In this document: piece after piece, positions 61,776 to 64,000 of the stretch
How positions within the stretch are numbered: the first letter of the stretch is position 1
How the letters are laid out: every line of letters starts with the position of its first letter
Assembly: GCA_966250325.1 (NCBI GenBank)
Contig: CBINGY010000019.1
Location: 1-64,000, forward strand
Direction of reading: 5' to 3'
DNA from: Jiulongibacter sp966250325
GTDB taxonomy: Bacteria; Bacteroidota; Bacteroidia; Cytophagales; Spirosomataceae
Length of the DNA stretch: 64,000 nt
Translations under genes and position numbers: made by a program
The notes under the pieces: model-generated
Seen by the model: the letters and a program-made list of their open reading frames with translations, nothing else
Databases searched by the model: none
What the model was told of the DNA's origin: nothing

Positions 61776-63236
61776 ATGAACAAAAAATCAAACCGTCGGG
61801 ATTTTATTAAAACCGGTGCCCTGGCGGCCGGTTCTTTCATGATTGTACCACGTCATGTGCTTGGAAAAGGCTACAAGGCACCCAGTGATAAACTGAATCT
61901 GGCTTCCATCGGTGCCGGTGGGAAAGGCCACAGCGATATTGTGAATGCCTGGAATAAGGGAGCCGAAAATGTGGTGGCACTCTGTGATGTGGATCTGAAT
62001 CAGGCCAAAGGCTCTATTGAGAAATTCCCGAATGCAAAAATTTACCGGGATTTCCGGGAAATGCTGGATAAGCACAAGGATATTGATGCCGTAACTATTT
62101 CAACGCCTGATCACAACCACGGCGTGGCTGCGATGTCATGTATGCAGAAGGGAATTCATGTCTATGTACAAAAGCCACTGACGCATAATATTTACGAGGC
62201 CAGAATGCTCACCGAGGGTGCACGGAAGTATAAGATCGTTTCGCAAATGGGTAATCAGGGTGCATCTAATCCCGGGCAGCAGCAGATGATAGAGTGGTTT
62301 GGCAAAGGGCTCATCGGCAAGGTGCACGAAGTTCATGTCTGGACAAATCGACCCGTGTGGCCGCAGGGGATTCCTGTGCCCAAAGGAAAGCATGAACTGC
62401 CTGCCACCATGGATGCCAAAAACTGGGATACCTGGCTGGGGCCATCAGAATATGTAGATTACGATCCGCTTTATCACCCGTTCAAATGGAGAGGCTGGTG
62501 GAATTTCGGTACCGGAGCCCTGGGAGACATGGGTTGTCACTTGATTGACCCGCCTTTCCGGGTACTGCAGTTGGGTTATCCTACCGAGGTAGAGTGTAGC
62601 GTAGGCCAGATTTTCCTTGAGGACTGGGTGCCGGAGTATATTCCGGAGGGCTGCCCGCCGTCATCGCACGTACAGGTTAAATTCCCGAAAACGGCTGTGA
62701 ATGACAGTGAGCTGAATATGATCTGGTACGATGGCGGCATTCGTCCGTTCCATCCTTCCATTATTCCGGCAGACCATTCGATCGGAGAGGAGGGATCTGC
62801 CAATGGTGTGATGATGATGGGTGAAAAGGGAGTGATGACCTGCGGTACCTACGGTTTGGTTCCGAAAGTTTATCTCAATACCGGTGAAATTCTGGAAATG
62901 CCGAAAGATTACAGCGGAGGTATCCGAAATTTCAAATTACCGGAATACGGACATCAAACCAGCTGGGTGGAAGCTGTGAAAGGTGGTTTCGGAAGCAAAG
63001 AACACAAAGAGCTTACTTCATCGTTTGATTATTCGGGTCCGCTTACAGAGACTGTGATCATGGGTAATCTGGCCATACGCAGCTACCAGGAGAGTGCCGG
63101 AGGTGAAGGAAGAAGACGTAAGTTTGAAGGCAGAAGAAAGCTGCTTTGGGATGGTGATAACATGAAAATCACAAACTACGACGAAGCGAACAAATTTGTT
63201 TCCCGTAAATTCAGAGATGGCTGGAAATTGATTTGA
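61776..63236 (+). CDS. Gfo/Idh/MocA oxidoreductase with Tat signal (third of three)
   Basis: The 486-residue protein starts with a classic Tat signal (SNRRDFIKTGALAAGSFM). The NAD(P) fold follows (LASIGAGGKGHSDIVNAW), then YVQKPLTH in place of the usual EKP, and GTGALGDMGCHLIDPPFR. This secreted, longer subfamily is frequent in Bacteroidota and is used on glycans outside the cytoplasm. It is 44 bases after the nuclease gene. A terminator follows. Confidence 0.93.
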   Translation: MNKKSNRRDFIKTGALAAGSFMIVPRHVLGKGYKAPSDKLNLASIGAGGKGHSDIVNAWNKGAENVVALCDVDLNQAKGSIEKFPNAKIYRDFREMLDKHKDIDAVTISTPDHNHGVAAMSCMQKGIHVYVQKPLTHNIYEARMLTEGARKYKIVSQMGNQGASNPGQQQMIEWFGKGLIGKVHEVHVWTNRPVWPQGIPVPKGKHELPATMDAKNWDTWLGPSEYVDYDPLYHPFKWRGWWNFGTGALGDMGCHLIDPPFRVLQLGYPTEVECSVGQIFLEDWVPEYIPEGCPPSSHVQVKFPKTAVNDSELNMIWYDGGIRPFHPSIIPADHSIGEEGSANGVMMMGEKGVMTCGTYGLVPKVYLNTGEILEMPKDYSGGIRNFKLPEYGHQTSWVEAVKGGFGSKEHKELTSSFDYSGPLTETVIMGNLAIRSYQESAGGEGRRRKFEGRRKLLWDGDNMKITNYDEANKFVSRKFRDGWKLI

Positions 63237-63260
63237 GAATTCTCCGTCTTCAAAAAATAG

Positions 63261-63295
63261 AAAGGCCGGTTTCTATGGAAACCGGCCTTTACTTT
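63261..63295. terminator. Terminator between the third Gfo/Idh/MocA gene and DUF1801 gene
   Basis: A 12-bp perfect hairpin (AAAGGCCGGTTT and complement, 6-base loop) lies 24 bases after the stop, flanked by A- and T-rich bases, so both convergent genes can use it. Confidence 0.88.
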
Positions 63296-63317
63296 TGATG
63301 TTTTGTCTGATCTAATC

Positions 63318-63740
63318 CTACCCATACTTCTCCGTCATATACTCCCAGCTGTATTTAATGAGATCCCGCAGGGCGTCTGTGTTGACATCTTCAATTTTTT
63401 TGATGTACAGGCATGATTTCCCTGTGGTATATTTTCCAAGACGACTCATGATTTCGGGTTCTTTGTCAAAACCCGGCAGTATGTACAGCGTGAGTGCATT
63501 TTTTCGTGGCGAAAACCCTGCTTTGCACATATCGCCCTCCTGTCCGCTTTCGTACTTATAGTGATACCGGCCATAGCCAACGATACTGGGTCCCCACATT
63601 TTGGCTTCCTCGCCGGTGATTTCTTTCATCAGTTCATGAATCTTCCAGCCATCCTCCCTGCGTCTTGTATCGGGTACGGCATTCAGGAAATCGGCAACAG
63701 AGATTTCATTGACCTTCGTTTTTAGTTCATATTTGGCCAT
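63318..63740 (-). CDS. DUF1801 protein
   Basis: The 140-residue protein shows the DUF1801 (YdhG-like) pattern: KMWGPSIVGYGRYHYKYESGQEGD, then GFSPRKNALTLYILPG and LGKYTTGKSCLYIKKIEDV. Function of the family is unknown. It overlaps the end of the 3-methyladenine glycosylase gene by 14 bases, so the two are probably cotranscribed and translationally coupled. Confidence 0.92.
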   Translation of the reverse strand: MAKYELKTKVNEISVADFLNAVPDTRRREDGWKIHELMKEITGEEAKMWGPSIVGYGRYHYKYESGQEGDMCKAGFSPRKNALTLYILPGFDKEPEIMSRLGKYTTGKSCLYIKKIEDVNTDALRDLIKYSWEYMTEKYG

Positions 63741-64000
63741 AGTTGTAAGTACTTTTTAGCTTTTCTATTTCGTGATAAACTGCACAATCTTCGTCATGCG
63801 GAGTGGGAAGAAAACCACTACTTTGGAGAAATTCATTGACAATTTCTCCACCTACGAATTTAAAATTCTTTTTGAAAAGTTTCACCCATTCTTCTCTCGG
63901 TCTTGGATGATGGAGGCAAATCCAGTTTCTGAAACTTCCATGCTGCTGCTGCAATTCCTGTATTTTTCGGGCATTGAAAACCGCTGCATTTACTTTGAGC
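63727..64000 (-). CDS. tag: DNA-3-methyladenine glycosylase I, C-terminal part
   Basis: The frame is open to the right window edge, so the N-terminal half is missing. The visible 90 residues fit the end of Tag: LKVNAAVFNARKIQELQQQ, GSFRNWIC, then FKKNFKFVGGEIVNEFLQSSG and PHDEDC, where the His and Cys are the expected zinc ligands. Tag removes 3-methyladenine from alkylated DNA. A start at an internal TTG (63954) is not needed. Confidence 0.85.
   Translation of the reverse strand, partial: LKVNAAVFNARKIQELQQQHGSFRNWICLHHPRPREEWVKLFKKNFKFVGGEIVNEFLQSSGFLPTPHDEDCAVYHEIEKLKSTYNYGQI

Noticed and set aside
1..64000. CRISPR arrays, insertion sequences, integrases, toxin-antitoxin pairs, phage genes
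   Set aside because: None were recognised. Gene content is ordinary chromosomal with no clear sign of recent transfer.

Overview
The window looks like a chromosomal segment of a Bacteroidota bacterium, most probably an aerobic gliding member of the Cytophagales (inference). The grounds are a complete porP-gldK-gldL-gldM-gldN type IX secretion/gliding cluster, a T9SS C-terminal sorting domain protein, a PorE-like OmpA protein, a DUF4271-hemD pair, almost no Shine-Dalgarno sequences, and repeated promoter elements of the Bacteroidota type (TTTG, about 19-20 nt, TAnnTTTG). No insertion sequence, prophage, CRISPR array, rRNA or integrase was seen. The only RNA gene is a tRNA-Pro(GGG).

Layout. 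1-4.3 kb: end of a secreted-protein gene, a small membrane protein, an ECF sigma factor with a membrane-anchored partner, and a Rieske / b561-like membrane protein / YceI trio. 4.3-12.7 kb, minus strand: mgsA, DUF4271, hemD, porP, gldK, gldL, gldM, gldN, with a hairpin terminator between gldK and gldL. 12.7-15.9 kb: MoxR-like ATPase, ankyrin protein divergent from oxyR, tRNA-Pro. 16-22.5 kb: a GH3/serine-hydrolase fusion, an orphan small gene, and a membrane-spanning SARP-like regulator with a LamG/Kelch-like outer part. 22.9-26.2 kb: a GMC oxidoreductase with its Tat-exported small subunit, then sucD. 26.9-31.1 kb: PorE-like OmpA protein, esterase, T9SS cargo. 31.3-41.3 kb, minus strand: M1 peptidase, RmlD-like reductase, cyclophilin, hemC, a PAP2-like protein, rpoN interrupted by one in-frame TAG, menF, and ccmE, ccmD, ccmC, ccmB. 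41.4-47.3 kb: DUF1080 lipoprotein, galK, glpD, a secreted TIM-barrel isomerase, M28 peptidase. 47.5-64 kb: feoAB, Uma2, aldo/keto reductase, MalY-type enzyme, three Gfo/Idh/MocA oxidoreductases, mpl, speA, an extracellular nuclease, and a 3-methyladenine glycosylase cut by the window end.

How the genes work together. The T9SS core (PorP, GldK-N, possibly the PorE-like protein) would export cargo such as the sorting-domain protein at 30 kb and perhaps the nuclease at 59 kb. Tetrapyrrole and cytochrome functions (hemC, hemD, ccmB-E), menaquinone synthesis (menF), the Rieske/b561-like trio and glpD fit an aerobic respiratory chain. The GMC enzyme with its small subunit, the DUF1080 protein, the secreted sugar isomerase and the Gfo/Idh/MocA enzymes are the parts expected for periplasmic oxidation of sugars to 3-keto-glycosides, here scattered over 40 kb. 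The best candidates for new biology are the split rpoN, the outside-in SARP regulator, and the sigma-factor-linked Rieske module.
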